Assembly: GCF_000762405.1 (NCBI RefSeq)
Contig: NZ_JRPQ01000101.1
Location: forward strand, 1 to 37,478
Direction: 5' to 3'
Source of the DNA: Hoylesella timonensis S9-PR14
GTDB taxonomy: Bacteria; Bacteroidota; Bacteroidia; Bacteroidales; Bacteroidaceae
Length of the DNA: 37,478 nt
Part shown: positions 18,003-26,572 of the stretch, in pieces
Position numbering within the stretch: position 1 is the first letter of the stretch
Layout of the letters: each line of letters starts with the position of its first letter
Notes under the pieces: model-generated
What the model saw: the letters and a program-made list of their open reading frames with translations, nothing else
Database searches by the model: none
What the model was told of the DNA's origin: nothing
Made by a program: the position numbers and the translations under genes

Positions 18003-18091
18003 GTTATCCTGAAAACAATCTTTTTACCTTAAAGGACTAATACCTATTGAAGATTAGAGGCGATCGTCTGTGAAGACCGTTGCCTTTTTTT
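18003..18091 (+). ncRNA. Candidate small RNA of about 88 nt
   Basis: The region between a perfect promoter and a strong terminator has no open frame of useful length. It contains a 5-bp stem CTAAT/ATTAG (about 18037-18056), followed by the terminator hairpin at 18058-18085. I do not recognise the family. It does not show the SRP RNA or tmRNA core motifs. It could be a regulatory RNA of the GibS kind or an unidentified housekeeping RNA; both ideas are inference. Confidence 0.6.
18058..18091 (+). terminator. Intrinsic terminator of the candidate small RNA
   Basis: The arms AGGCGATCGTCT and AGACCGTTGCCT pair at 11 of 12 positions (two of them G-U) around a GTGA loop, and seven T follow (18085-18091, the first being part of the stem). 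It ends about 88 nt after the predicted transcription start. Confidence 0.8.
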
Positions 18092-18835
18092 ATTTTCCAT
18101 ACTTTTATGATTTTCTACCTTCTTTGTCAATAACTCCATTTACACAATTTCTAAAACAAAAACAAGGGCGATGGAATGACGAAGAAACAGGGATAGAAAA
18201 ATGGGCGGAAATGTAAAATAAAAGTACTGTTTTTTAACACTTCAACAGTTGCAAAATAGAAAAATAGTAAAGCCAAAAATCCGCTTTCCACACGCATTAT
18301 TTGCTTAAGTCATGATAACAACGAGCTTATCATAATGGAGTTGTACCACTAACCCATGTGAATAGCAACACTATTATCATGAGATAACAGCCTTAAATGG
18401 CTGGATGAACAGTCAAAACAGACGAAAAAGAGCCACTTTTCAAGGTTATATCAATGCTTCAACCACTTACTTGATGAGCATTTTCACTGCTAATCAAAGA
18501 CAAGTTATTATTAGTCAGAGACTTATAAAACATGCCTCAAAACTTGAATATTTCTGACCAAATAGTCATTCGCTTACAAATATGGAAGTTTTGGAAGTGC
18601 CTTTGTTAAAATAATTCATAACTTTGCACCCATAATAATTCGCCAAAAGCTCTTTTAATTTGATGCTTTCGGTACTACGAAGGTAACGCACACGCCTCTA
18701 CGGCTCTTTCATTTAACGATAACCTTTGCTGCCATAAATCTTTCATCTTTTGGTTATTTCGCTCTCAAATTTACCGATTAAATGAATACAACATCTTGCG
18801 TACCAATGAAAAAGCTGCATGATATCTCATCTTTT
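18092..18835. other. Gene-free stretch with small inverted repeats
   Basis: No gene is supported. ATGATAA (18312-18318) and TTATCAT (18327-18333) form a 7-bp hairpin, and a 9-nt inverted pair TCATGATAA/TTATCATGA joins 18310 and 18374. A lone -7 box TAACTTTG lies at 18619-18626, but its nearest TTTG elements are 13 and 25 nt away, outside the normal range. The area may hold decayed sequence. Confidence 0.4.
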
Positions 18836-19066
18836 AACAACGAAAAACACAAAAGAATCTAAAAAACATTGCCGCAAAAGCCATTTCACGAAAGAACGTC
18901 CCGTTCTGTCTAAAATAACAAAAAACATAATTGCCGCACTTCACTTTTGACAAAAAATCGGAGAAGAATCACAACGCATTTCTTTTCGCTGTTTTCGTCA
19001 GAACGTCTACGTTCTTTGGTTTCTTTATATCACTTGCGCATTTTCGTGTTTTCTGCTTTCGTTGTT
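18836..19066. repeat. Large imperfect palindrome, element C, downstream of manC
   Basis: The ends carry AACAACGAAAA (18836) and its inverted match GTTGTT with an adjacent TTTCG (to 19066). Inside are two short palindromes, AGAACG-N3-CGTTCT (18893-18907) and AGAACGT-CT-ACGTTCT (19000-19015), placed roughly symmetrically. The layout resembles elements A and B at 32.7 and 34.4 kb, but the sequence is clearly different. It ends 93 nt beyond the manC stop. Confidence 0.5.
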
Positions 19067-19158
19067 GATTTCTTCTACGCTGTTTACAACAACAAAATAT
19101 ACCATTTTTTAATGAAAGAGCTGTGTCTCGCCTCTACCCTCTTTTGCCTTTGTTGCGC

Positions 19159-20235
19159 TTATTCTTCCGAGAATTGTTTGATTCTCTGCTCTTCACTTAA
19201 CTTGCAAATCAGCAAGACGCCATCTTTTTCAACAACGATATAATCGTTAAGTCCTTGAATGACCACCTTTTTAGATTGTGTAGCGTGCACGATGCAGCGG
19301 TTGGTATCGTATAAGAAAATATTTTGGCCAATGATACCATTGCCATACAAATCCTTATTGGTATGAGCCAACAGCGAGCTCCATGTACCTAAGTCGCTCC
19401 AACCGAAGTTCGCAGGACAGACAAATATCTCTTCTGCCTTCTCCATAATGGCGTAGTCGATAGAGATGTTCTCACATTCGCCATAACGAGCGTCTATCAC
19501 TTCTTGCTCCTTCGCAGTACCGTACACGCTCATCATGCTCTCAAAAATATTGGCAATGGCTGGAACATAAACTCGAAAGGCATTGATAATGGTCTTCACA
19601 TTCCAAATAAAAATTCCCGCATTCCAAAAATAATTGTTCTGCTGAATATACATCTGGGCGGTTTGCAAATCGGGTTTTTCACGAAACTTATCCACCCTGA
19701 AAATCTCCTTATTGCGCAATGAACTCGTTGACAAGTCGGCTTGAATATATCCGTAGCCTGTCTCAGGATAGTGAGGTTTCATCCCTAAGGTAATGATGGC
19801 ATCCGTTTCGCTGGCAAACTTTAACGTAGACTTAATAATACGTTGAAACTCAAAAACATCCGTTACAATATGATCGCTCGGTGCAACCACGATATTGGCA
19901 CTTGGATCAATGGCTTTGATTCGCCAACTCACATAAGCAATACAGGGCGCAGTGTTGCGACGCATCGGTTCTTGCAAGATATTTTGAGCTGGAACCATGG
20001 GAAGTTGTTCTTGAACGGTATGCACATATTTCTTGTTAGTGACAATCCAGACGTGATCCAACGGGCAGATATCCTTAAAACGCTCCAAGGTTAGTTGCAA
20101 GAGCGACTTGCCTACACCCAACACATCAATGAACTGCTTGGGCTTTTCCTCTGTACTCATCGGCCAAAAGCGACTCCCTACACCGCCTGCCATAATTACC
20201 AAATGGTTGTGTGATTGATTCATATTGTCATTCAT
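19159..20235 (-). CDS. manC: Mannose-1-phosphate guanylyltransferase
   Basis: The enzyme makes GDP-mannose from mannose 1-phosphate and GTP in the cytoplasm, a precursor for surface glycans and GDP-fucose. From the ATG at 20235 the product is 358 aa. It has the nucleotidyltransferase signature AGGVGSRFWPMS (16-27) and KPKQF (31-35), then the conserved VAPSDHIV and the GWSDLGTWSSL motif. It lacks the C-terminal isomerase domain of the long bifunctional forms. An upstream ATG at 20286 is unlikely because a -7 box (TATATTTG, 20259-20252) lies between it and the chosen start. The ATG at 20223 is also possible. The gene is divergent from transketolase and not in an obvious glycan cluster. Confidence 0.9.
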   Translation of the reverse strand: MNDNMNQSHNHLVIMAGGVGSRFWPMSTEEKPKQFIDVLGVGKSLLQLTLERFKDICPLDHVWIVTNKKYVHTVQEQLPMVPAQNILQEPMRRNTAPCIAYVSWRIKAIDPSANIVVAPSDHIVTDVFEFQRIIKSTLKFASETDAIITLGMKPHYPETGYGYIQADLSTSSLRNKEIFRVDKFREKPDLQTAQMYIQQNNYFWNAGIFIWNVKTIINAFRVYVPAIANIFESMMSVYGTAKEQEVIDARYGECENISIDYAIMEKAEEIFVCPANFGWSDLGTWSSLLAHTNKDLYGNGIIGQNIFLYDTNRCIVHATQSKKVVIQGLNDYIVVEKDGVLLICKLSEEQRIKQFSEE

Positions 20236-20251
20236 CAAAGTTATTTCATTG

Positions 20252-20259
20252 CAAATATA
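20252..20259 (-). promoter_or_regulatory. Candidate -7 box for manC
   Basis: TATATTTG on the minus strand fits TAnnTTTG. No clear -33 TTTG is present. Transcription would begin near 20246, about 11 nt before the ATG at 20235 or 23 nt before the one at 20223. Confidence 0.4.
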
Positions 20260-20424
20260 AGCAATATAAATCATAAAAAGGAACATCGCTTGAAAATTAT
20301 TTTAATGTCTATCCATCAAGATGTAGATGATGCACCACTCTTATCAAGGTGCGAGAAACGAATATAAGATAGGTGGTAAAAACATTCCATACCGAAAATT
20401 ATGGATAAAAACGCATCGCATTCG

Positions 20425-20455
20425 TTGCCTATGTCAGCACAAAATGCTATCTTTG
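20425..20455 (+). promoter_or_regulatory. Candidate transketolase promoter
   Basis: TTG (20425-20427), a 20-nt spacer and TATCTTTG (20448-20455) fit the Bacteroidetes consensus. The leader to the ATG at 20552 would be about 90 nt, and an upstream in-frame ATG at 20486 lies within it. Confidence 0.55.
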
Positions 20456-20551
20456 CAAAAAGAACGGTAAGCATCATTCGTATCCTTGCCGTTCCTTCAC
20501 ATAACCACTAAGTACTATTTACAAGAACATCAACATCATAACATCAATCAT

Positions 20552-22570
20552 ATGAACGACATTCAGTTAATGACACGTGCGGCTGACAACATACGAACGC
20601 TTGCTGTGTCTATGGTAGAAAAGGCAAACTCTGGTCACCCTGGTGGTGCCATGGGCGGTGCCGACTTTATCAATGTTTTGTTTTCGGAGTATTTAATATA
20701 CGACCCAGATAATGCCACATGGGCAGGGCGCGACCGTTTTTATTTAGATCCCGGACACATGTCTCCCATGCTTTATGCGACATTGGCACTCCAAGGCAAG
20801 TTTTCTATTGATGACCTCAAGAATTTCAGACAGTGGGGTTCGCCTACAACTGGTCATCCAGAGCGAGATGTGACAAGAGGGATAGAGAACACTTCGGGTC
20901 CACTTGGACAGGGACACACATTTGCTGCAGGTGCTGCCGTTGCTGAAAAGTTCTTAGAAACAAAGTTAGGCTCGGTCATGATGCAGCATAAAATTTATGC
21001 TTACATATCCGATGGGGGTATTCAAGAAGAAATATCACAAGGCACAGGACGCTTGGCAGGAGCCTTAGGTCTTAACAATCTGATTATGTTCTATGACTCT
21101 AATGACATTCAACTGTCCACAGAATGCAATGCCGTAACTGCTGAAAACACAGCGATGAAATATGAGTCATGGGGCTGGAACGTCATTACTATCGACGGCA
21201 ACGATGTAGCTGAAATTCGTCAGGCATTGGATAAGGCACTTCAAGAGAAAGAACGTCCTACGCTCATCATTGGGAATACCATCATGGGAAAAGGGGCACT
21301 ACAAGCCGACGGTAGTAGTTATGAGCACAATGTCAAGACACATGGTGCACCATTAGGCGGAGATGCGTACAAAAACACGATAGAAAACTTAGGTGGTGAC
21401 ATCCATCACCCCTTTGCCATTGCCGAAGATGTGCAAGCATTGTATGACAATCGTGCAGAGGAACTGCGTAAAATTGTTGCGCAACGCCATGCTGCAGAAG
21501 ACCAATGGAAGGCTCAGCACCCAGAAAAAGCCACCCAAATGAAAGAATGGTTCTCGGGAAATGCACCGAAAGTAGACTGGAGTAACCTTACTCAGAAAGC
21601 TGGTGCTGCCACCCGCAACGCCTCATCTGCATGTCTAAGCCTCTTGGCTGAACAAGTGCCAAACATGGTTTGTTCGTCCGCTGACCTGTCAAATTCGGAT
21701 AAGACCGACGGTTTTTTAAAGAAAACACAAAGCATGGTGAAAGGCGACTTCAGTGGTGCATTCTTCCAAGCAGGTGTCAGTGAGCTGACCATGGCTTGCA
21801 TGTGTATCGGTATGTATCTACATGGAGGAGTAATTCCTGCGTGTGGTACGTTCTTCGTCTTCTCTGATTACATGAAACCTGCCATTCGTATGGCGGCGTT
21901 GATGGAGGTTCCTATCAAATTTATTTGGAGTCATGATGCGTTCCGTGTGGGCGAAGACGGACCTACACATGAACCCGTTGAACAAGAAGCCCAAATAAGG
22001 TTAATGGAAAAACTCAAAAACCACAGTGGGAAAGATGCTGTCCGTGTGTTCCGACCTGCTGATGTTGAAGAGACTACAGTATGTTGGCAAATGGCTATGG
22101 AGAACATGGAAACCCCAACAGCACTTATCTTCTCACGTCAAAACATCGAGAACTTACCCGAAGGAACACCCTACCAAGAGGCAAGGAAGGGCGCATATAT
22201 CGTGGCTGGTAGCGATGAAAAGTTCGATGTTATCTTGTTAGCCAGTGGTTCAGAGGTATCTACTTTGGTGGCTGGAGCACAACTCTTGAGAAAAGAGGGT
22301 GTGAAGGTTCGAATTGTGAGTGTGCCTTCTGAGGGGCTTTTCCGTCGACAAAGCTGCGAATATCAAAATGAGATTTTGCCCAAGAATGCCAAGATATTTG
22401 GCTTGACAGCAGGACTTCCTGTTACTTTGGAAGGGTTGGTAGGAGCCAACGGTAAGGTCTTTGGACTGGAAAGTTTTGGCTACTCTGCACCTTATAAGGT
22501 ATTGGATGAGAAGTTAGGCTTTACAGCAGAAAACGTTTACAAACAAGTGAAGGATTTTTTAGCAAAGTAA
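20552..22570 (+). CDS. tkt: Transketolase
   Basis: Transketolase moves two-carbon ketol units between sugar phosphates in the non-oxidative pentose phosphate pathway, using thiamine diphosphate. The 672-aa product (ATG at 20552, which gives the usual N-terminus MNDIQLMTRAADNIR) has SGHPGGAMGGAD (27-38), GPLGQG (116-121), the cofactor motif SDGGIQEE (153-160) with YDSND (181-185), and the pyrimidine-domain segment ending in RVGEDGPTHEPVEQ. The catalytic His29 is in SGHP. A start at 20486 would add 22 atypical residues. rpiB begins 6 nt after its stop, so the two pentose phosphate genes form an operon. Confidence 0.95.
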   Translation: MNDIQLMTRAADNIRTLAVSMVEKANSGHPGGAMGGADFINVLFSEYLIYDPDNATWAGRDRFYLDPGHMSPMLYATLALQGKFSIDDLKNFRQWGSPTTGHPERDVTRGIENTSGPLGQGHTFAAGAAVAEKFLETKLGSVMMQHKIYAYISDGGIQEEISQGTGRLAGALGLNNLIMFYDSNDIQLSTECNAVTAENTAMKYESWGWNVITIDGNDVAEIRQALDKALQEKERPTLIIGNTIMGKGALQADGSSYEHNVKTHGAPLGGDAYKNTIENLGGDIHHPFAIAEDVQALYDNRAEELRKIVAQRHAAEDQWKAQHPEKATQMKEWFSGNAPKVDWSNLTQKAGAATRNASSACLSLLAEQVPNMVCSSADLSNSDKTDGFLKKTQSMVKGDFSGAFFQAGVSELTMACMCIGMYLHGGVIPACGTFFVFSDYMKPAIRMAALMEVPIKFIWSHDAFRVGEDGPTHEPVEQEAQIRLMEKLKNHSGKDAVRVFRPADVEETTVCWQMAMENMETPTALIFSRQNIENLPEGTPYQEARKGAYIVAGSDEKFDVILLASGSEVSTLVAGAQLLRKEGVKVRIVSVPSEGLFRRQSCEYQNEILPKNAKIFGLTAGLPVTLEGLVGANGKVFGLESFGYSAPYKVLDEKLGFTAENVYKQVKDFLAK

Positions 22571-22576
22571 GTTGTC

Positions 22577-23017
22577 ATGAATATCAAGAAAGTTGGACTC
22601 GCCAGTGACCATGCGGGCTTTGGATTAAAGGAGGTTATTAAAGAATATCTCGATGAGAAAGGCATTGCCTACCAAGACTTCGGCACCCATTCTGAAGCTT
22701 CTTGCGATTACCCCGAATACGCCCATGCGTTGGCGTCAGCAGTAGAGAAAGGCGAAGTCTACCCAGGGATAGGAGTTTGCGGTTCGGGCGAAGGCATGAG
22801 CATGACCCTCAACAAACATCAGGGAATACGTGCTGCATTGGTATGGCAACCCGAGATTGCCCACATGACCAGAATGCACAACGACGCCAATGTATTAGTG
22901 TTGCCGGGTCGGTACATGGACAAAGAAACGGCATGGAAAGTCTTAGATGAATTTTTCAACACAGATTTTGAAGGTGGGCGTCATGTTCGTCGCATTGAGA
23001 AGATACCTGTTGAATAA
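22577..23017 (+). CDS. rpiB: Ribose-5-phosphate isomerase B
   Basis: RpiB interconverts ribose 5-phosphate and ribulose 5-phosphate, feeding the transketolase encoded just upstream. The 146-aa protein matches the RpiB/LacAB family in length and motifs: LASDHAGF (8-15), DYPEYA (44-49), GVCGSGEGMS (66-75) with the catalytic Cys68, and RMHNDANVLVLPGR (99-112). The CGSGEG form differs slightly from the CGTGIG of E. coli but is in the expected place. The gene starts 6 nt after the tkt stop and ends at a strong terminator. Confidence 0.94.
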   Translation: MNIKKVGLASDHAGFGLKEVIKEYLDEKGIAYQDFGTHSEASCDYPEYAHALASAVEKGEVYPGIGVCGSGEGMSMTLNKHQGIRAALVWQPEIAHMTRMHNDANVLVLPGRYMDKETAWKVLDEFFNTDFEGGRHVRRIEKIPVE

Positions 23018-23023
23018 CCAACG

Positions 23024-23069
23024 ACATCTACAAATTCCGTATGTGAGTTTGTAGATGTTTCTTTTTTTT
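23024..23069 (+). terminator. Intrinsic terminator after rpiB, 8 nt before cutC
   Basis: A perfect 11-bp stem (ACATCTACAAA with TTTGTAGATGT, 23024-23034 and 23048-23058) is followed by TTC and eight T (23062-23069). The cutC ATG is at 23078, so the terminator occupies the space where a leader would be. Confidence 0.85.
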
Positions 23070-23077
23070 ATCGAATT

Positions 23078-23839
23078 ATGAACCAGCAAGATTATCAATT
23101 TGAAGTTTGTGCCAATGGTGTTGACAGTTGTTTGGCAGCACAGGAAGGCGGAGCACATCGTGTAGAACTCTGCGCAAGCATTCCTGAAGGAGGCACTACC
23201 CCATCTTATGGAGAGATAAAGGTGGCTCGAAAAATTCTGAAGTCCACCCGTCTTCATGTGATTATCCGCCCTCGTGGGGGTGATTTCCTCTATTCGCCCA
23301 TCGAGGTTGAACGCATGATAGAAGACCTACATATTTGTAAGGAATTAGGCGTTGACGGTGTCGTATTTGGTTGTCTCACCGAAGAAGGATTGGTTGACGA
23401 GGTATTATGTCGCAAGCTCCTAACGCATTGCAAGGGGATGTCTACAACGTTTCATCGAGCCTTTGATCGCTGTAAGAACCCTTTTCAAGCCTTGGAACAA
23501 ATCATCAATTTAGGTTTTGACCGCATACTCACTTCGGGTTTGCAGCCTATTGCGGAAGAAGGAATGGAATTGTTGCGCGAACTTCAGCTCAAGGCACAGG
23601 GAAGAATTCGACTGATGGCAGGTAGCGGAGTGAACGAAGAGAATATTTACCGAATAGCAAAGGAAACAAATATCAAAGAATTTCATTTTTCTGCTCGCAA
23701 GAAAGTCAATAGTTTGATGACCTTTACCAACCCAAATCTCCACATGGGAAGTACCAACAACGATGATAGTTATATCGAAATTACTTCTGAAGACCGAGTA
23801 AGAAATACGATACTCGCACTCTTGGAATCCACCAACTAA
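23078..23839 (+). CDS. cutC: CutC family protein
   Basis: CutC is a TIM-barrel protein once named for copper homeostasis; its biochemical activity is not settled. The 253-aa product shows the family pattern: FEVCANGVDSCLAAQEGGAH (near 8-27) followed by RVELC, IRPRGGDFLYS (about 66-76), DGVVFGCL, STTFHRAFDRC, RILTSGL, and MAGSGVNEENI. The gene begins 8 nt after the U tract of the rpiB terminator, with no visible promoter between, so its expression probably depends on read-through. The transglutaminase-like gene follows 12 nt after the stop. Confidence 0.92.
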   Translation: MNQQDYQFEVCANGVDSCLAAQEGGAHRVELCASIPEGGTTPSYGEIKVARKILKSTRLHVIIRPRGGDFLYSPIEVERMIEDLHICKELGVDGVVFGCLTEEGLVDEVLCRKLLTHCKGMSTTFHRAFDRCKNPFQALEQIINLGFDRILTSGLQPIAEEGMELLRELQLKAQGRIRLMAGSGVNEENIYRIAKETNIKEFHFSARKKVNSLMTFTNPNLHMGSTNNDDSYIEITSEDRVRNTILALLESTN

Positions 23840-23851
23840 ATCTTTTTTGAC

Positions 23852-26446
23852 ATGAAAAAATACCTACTTGTCGTACTGACAGTCCTTTGCTGTCAATATG
23901 CGAATGCCACTTTGCAGCAAAAAAATAATCAGACACAAAACCAGACAGCATTGGTTTTCAAAGACAGAATGCAAATCATCGGAAACCAATTCTTTGATAT
24001 TAAAGGACTGAATGTGAATGACACAGAACTACAAGCACTCCAGTTTTTGTACGCTTACATGCCTGTGGCAGACGTCACCGATTACCCCACAGCCTTTTAT
24101 TTGGACAATATCCGAACCACTTTTCAGATAAAAAACGAGATGCCATGGGGACATACTATTCCCGACTTACTGTTTCGCCACTTTGTATTGCCGTTGAGAG
24201 TGAACAATGAGAACTTGGACGATTCGAGAAAAATATTCTTTCAAGCCTTGAAAGACAGAATAAAAGGGATGAGTATGCAAGAGGCTATCCTCGAAGTGAA
24301 CCACTGGTGTCACGAACATGTAACCTATACGCCGTCTGATGGGCGCACTCTTTCGCCACTCGCTTGCATGAAAAATGCGCAAGGACGCTGCGGAGAAGAG
24401 AGTACGTTTACCGTTGCTGCCTTGCGTGCCGTAGGTATTCCTGCCCGTCAGGTGTACACCCCACGCTGGGCACACACAGATGACAACCATGCTTGGGTAG
24501 AAGCTTGGGCAGATGGAAAATGGTACTTTTTGGGTGCATGCGAACCAGAACCCGTCCTCAACCTTGGCTGGTTCAACGCTCCTGCATCACGGGCAATGCT
24601 GATGCACACCCGAGTTTTTGGCGATTATCACGGTCCTGAAGAGGTGGTGTTGCGTACTTCAAACTTCACAGAAATCAACCTTATCGACAATTATGCGAAG
24701 ACAGCACGTGTCGATTTTACCATTGTCGATGAGCAACAACGCCCTGTAAATCATGCCAAAGTGGAGTTCAAAATTTACAATTATGCAGAATTTTATACCG
24801 CAGTCACCAAATATTCGGATGAAAAAGGACAAACTTTTCTTACCGCAGGCAAAGGAGACTTATTGATATGGGCATCCAAAAACGGGCATTATGGTTTCGC
24901 CAAGGCTTCGTTTGGCAAAGACCAACATGTCACGATAGTACTGAAACGCCATGCCTCAACCGATTGTCAACAAATGACTTTCGCACTCGATTCGCTCGAT
25001 ATCGTACCTCCAACAGAACAAGCCGTGCTACCTACCCTCACAGAAGAGATGATTGCTCATAACAAAAAGCGACTTGCAACAGAAGACAGTATACGCAAGG
25101 CGTACGAGGCAACATTCTATCAATCGACCAATGATGATGAGATTTCTAAATTCTTGTTAACAGCTCGTGGCAATTGGCAAACGATTGAGGCGTTTTATAA
25201 AAAACATATTCTACAAAAAGAGAGGGCATTGGCATTGCTTCGCACATTGAGTGACAAGGATTTGCGCGACATGCCAATGGAGATACTCGAAGACCATTTC
25301 AACGCAAAGAGCGACCAACTCTGCCCAAGAGTGGAGAACGAAATGATAATACGACCTTTCAAACAGCAACTACAACAAGCCTTCAATGCCGCTACCATCG
25401 AAAGATTTCAACAAAATCCCGCATTGTTGGTAGAATGGGTGCAGAAGAATATCCGCATCAATTCCGACAAAACGGCTCTGCGCATTGCACAAACGCCTAT
25501 GGGAGTATGGCAATCGAGACTGACTGACACTCGCTCACGCGACATCTTTTTTGTTGACTTGGCACGCAGTCTCAATATTCAAGCTCGCAAAGATGTGGTT
25601 ACTTCTAAGGTTCAATATCGCACTAATGGGGCTTGGGTAGATGTTGATTTTGAAGCAAAACAACAGGTTACCGCTCCGCAGGGGGTACTAAAACTCAATT
25701 ATCAGCCTTCCACATATTTGGAAAATCCTAAATATTACACGCATTTCACCATTAGTAAAATAGAGAATGGTGTTCCAACGTTGCTCAATTTTGAGGAAGG
25801 ACAGGTGGATATGGGAGGTGGAACCACTTGGAAAAGTACCTTTGAAAACGGTGCAAAGTTGGATGAAGGAACTTATATCCTTGTGAGTGGCACCCGTATG
25901 GCAAGCGGAAATGTAAAAGCCACTTATCAGATTTTTAATATTAAAAAGAACCAAACGACTACACTTGATTTGCATTTGCGCACCTCGACCACTGAAATCA
26001 GCGTGATAGGGAACTTTGACAGCGAATCAAAATTCACACTCAACCATGAGGAAGTGAGCCTCCTTTCACAGACAGGCAGAGGATATTATGTGCTTGTCAT
26101 CATTGGCGTAGGACAAGAACCCACTAACCATGCCCTGAGAGATATTGCTAAATTAAAGGCAGAATTTGATCGTTGGAATCGACCTTTCGTGCTTCTTTTT
26201 GAGTCGGAAGAAGATGCCAAGAAGTTTAAGGCTAACGAATTTGGACAATTACCCAAGAGAACTATCTTCGGAATTGACGCTTCTGGCAGTATCAAGAAGC
26301 AAATTGTCAACCAAATGAAACTGAAGGATGCACGTCAACTCCCTATCTTTTTGATTGCTGACACGTTTAACCGCGTGGTCTTTACTTCGCAAGGATACAC
26401 CATTGGCTTAGGAGATCAGTTGCAATACACGATTCATCATCTGTAA
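23852..26446 (+). CDS. Secreted transglutaminase-like protein
   Basis: This 864-aa protein has a signal peptide (MKKYLLVVLTVLCC, cleavage near ANA, residue 19). A transglutaminase-like cysteine protease-fold domain spans about 130-245, with the catalytic Cys180 in QGRCGEES and His213 in DDNHAWVEAWADG. The third residue, usually Asp, is not obvious in the following LGACEPE. Beta-sandwich-like segments follow (about 275-365), then a helical region, and a thioredoxin-like end (about 740-864, VLVIIGVGQEP to FIADTFN) without a CxxC. Related Bacteroidales proteins are annotated as transglutaminase-like; the substrate is unknown. The gene is 12 nt after cutC and ends in a terminator. Confidence 0.82.
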   Translation: MKKYLLVVLTVLCCQYANATLQQKNNQTQNQTALVFKDRMQIIGNQFFDIKGLNVNDTELQALQFLYAYMPVADVTDYPTAFYLDNIRTTFQIKNEMPWGHTIPDLLFRHFVLPLRVNNENLDDSRKIFFQALKDRIKGMSMQEAILEVNHWCHEHVTYTPSDGRTLSPLACMKNAQGRCGEESTFTVAALRAVGIPARQVYTPRWAHTDDNHAWVEAWADGKWYFLGACEPEPVLNLGWFNAPASRAMLMHTRVFGDYHGPEEVVLRTSNFTEINLIDNYAKTARVDFTIVDEQQRPVNHAKVEFKIYNYAEFYTAVTKYSDEKGQTFLTAGKGDLLIWASKNGHYGFAKASFGKDQHVTIVLKRHASTDCQQMTFALDSLDIVPPTEQAVLPTLTEEMIAHNKKRLATEDSIRKAYEATFYQSTNDDEISKFLLTARGNWQTIEAFYKKHILQKERALALLRTLSDKDLRDMPMEILEDHFNAKSDQLCPRVENEMIIRPFKQQLQQAFNAATIERFQQNPALLVEWVQKNIRINSDKTALRIAQTPMGVWQSRLTDTRSRDIFFVDLARSLNIQARKDVVTSKVQYRTNGAWVDVDFEAKQQVTAPQGVLKLNYQPSTYLENPKYYTHFTISKIENGVPTLLNFEEGQVDMGGGTTWKSTFENGAKLDEGTYILVSGTRMASGNVKATYQIFNIKKNQTTTLDLHLRTSTTEISVIGNFDSESKFTLNHEEVSLLSQTGRGYYVLVIIGVGQEPTNHALRDIAKLKAEFDRWNRPFVLLFESEEDAKKFKANEFGQLPKRTIFGIDASGSIKKQIVNQMKLKDARQLPIFLIADTFNRVVFTSQGYTIGLGDQLQYTIHHL

Positions 26447-26467
26447 GTCGTCATACACTTATTTGCA

Positions 26468-26507
26468 AAACACCACATCATTTATAAGTATAAGTGATGT
26501 GGTGTTT
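26468..26507. terminator. Bidirectional terminator between converging genes
   Basis: A perfect 13-bp inverted repeat (AAACACCACATCA with TGATGTGGTGTTT) encloses a 14-nt loop. Short T runs lie at both outer ends (GTTTC on plus, GTTTTGC on minus). It lies between the transglutaminase-like gene and the oxidoreductase gene and can serve both. Confidence 0.75.
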
Positions 26508-26572
26508 CTAAATAATTGAAGGGATAAGGAAGAGATTTCGAGACGCTTATTCCTCAAAGTCATAATAGTAAG

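Noticed and set aside
18602..18626. Possible second small RNA promoter (TAACTTTG)
   Set aside because: The nearest TTTG elements are 13 and 25 nt upstream rather than 19-21, and no terminator follows.
18947..19243. 98-codon plus-strand frame
   Set aside because: It starts with TTG inside palindromic element C and runs into the antisense of the manC end; the low-complexity product looks like chance.
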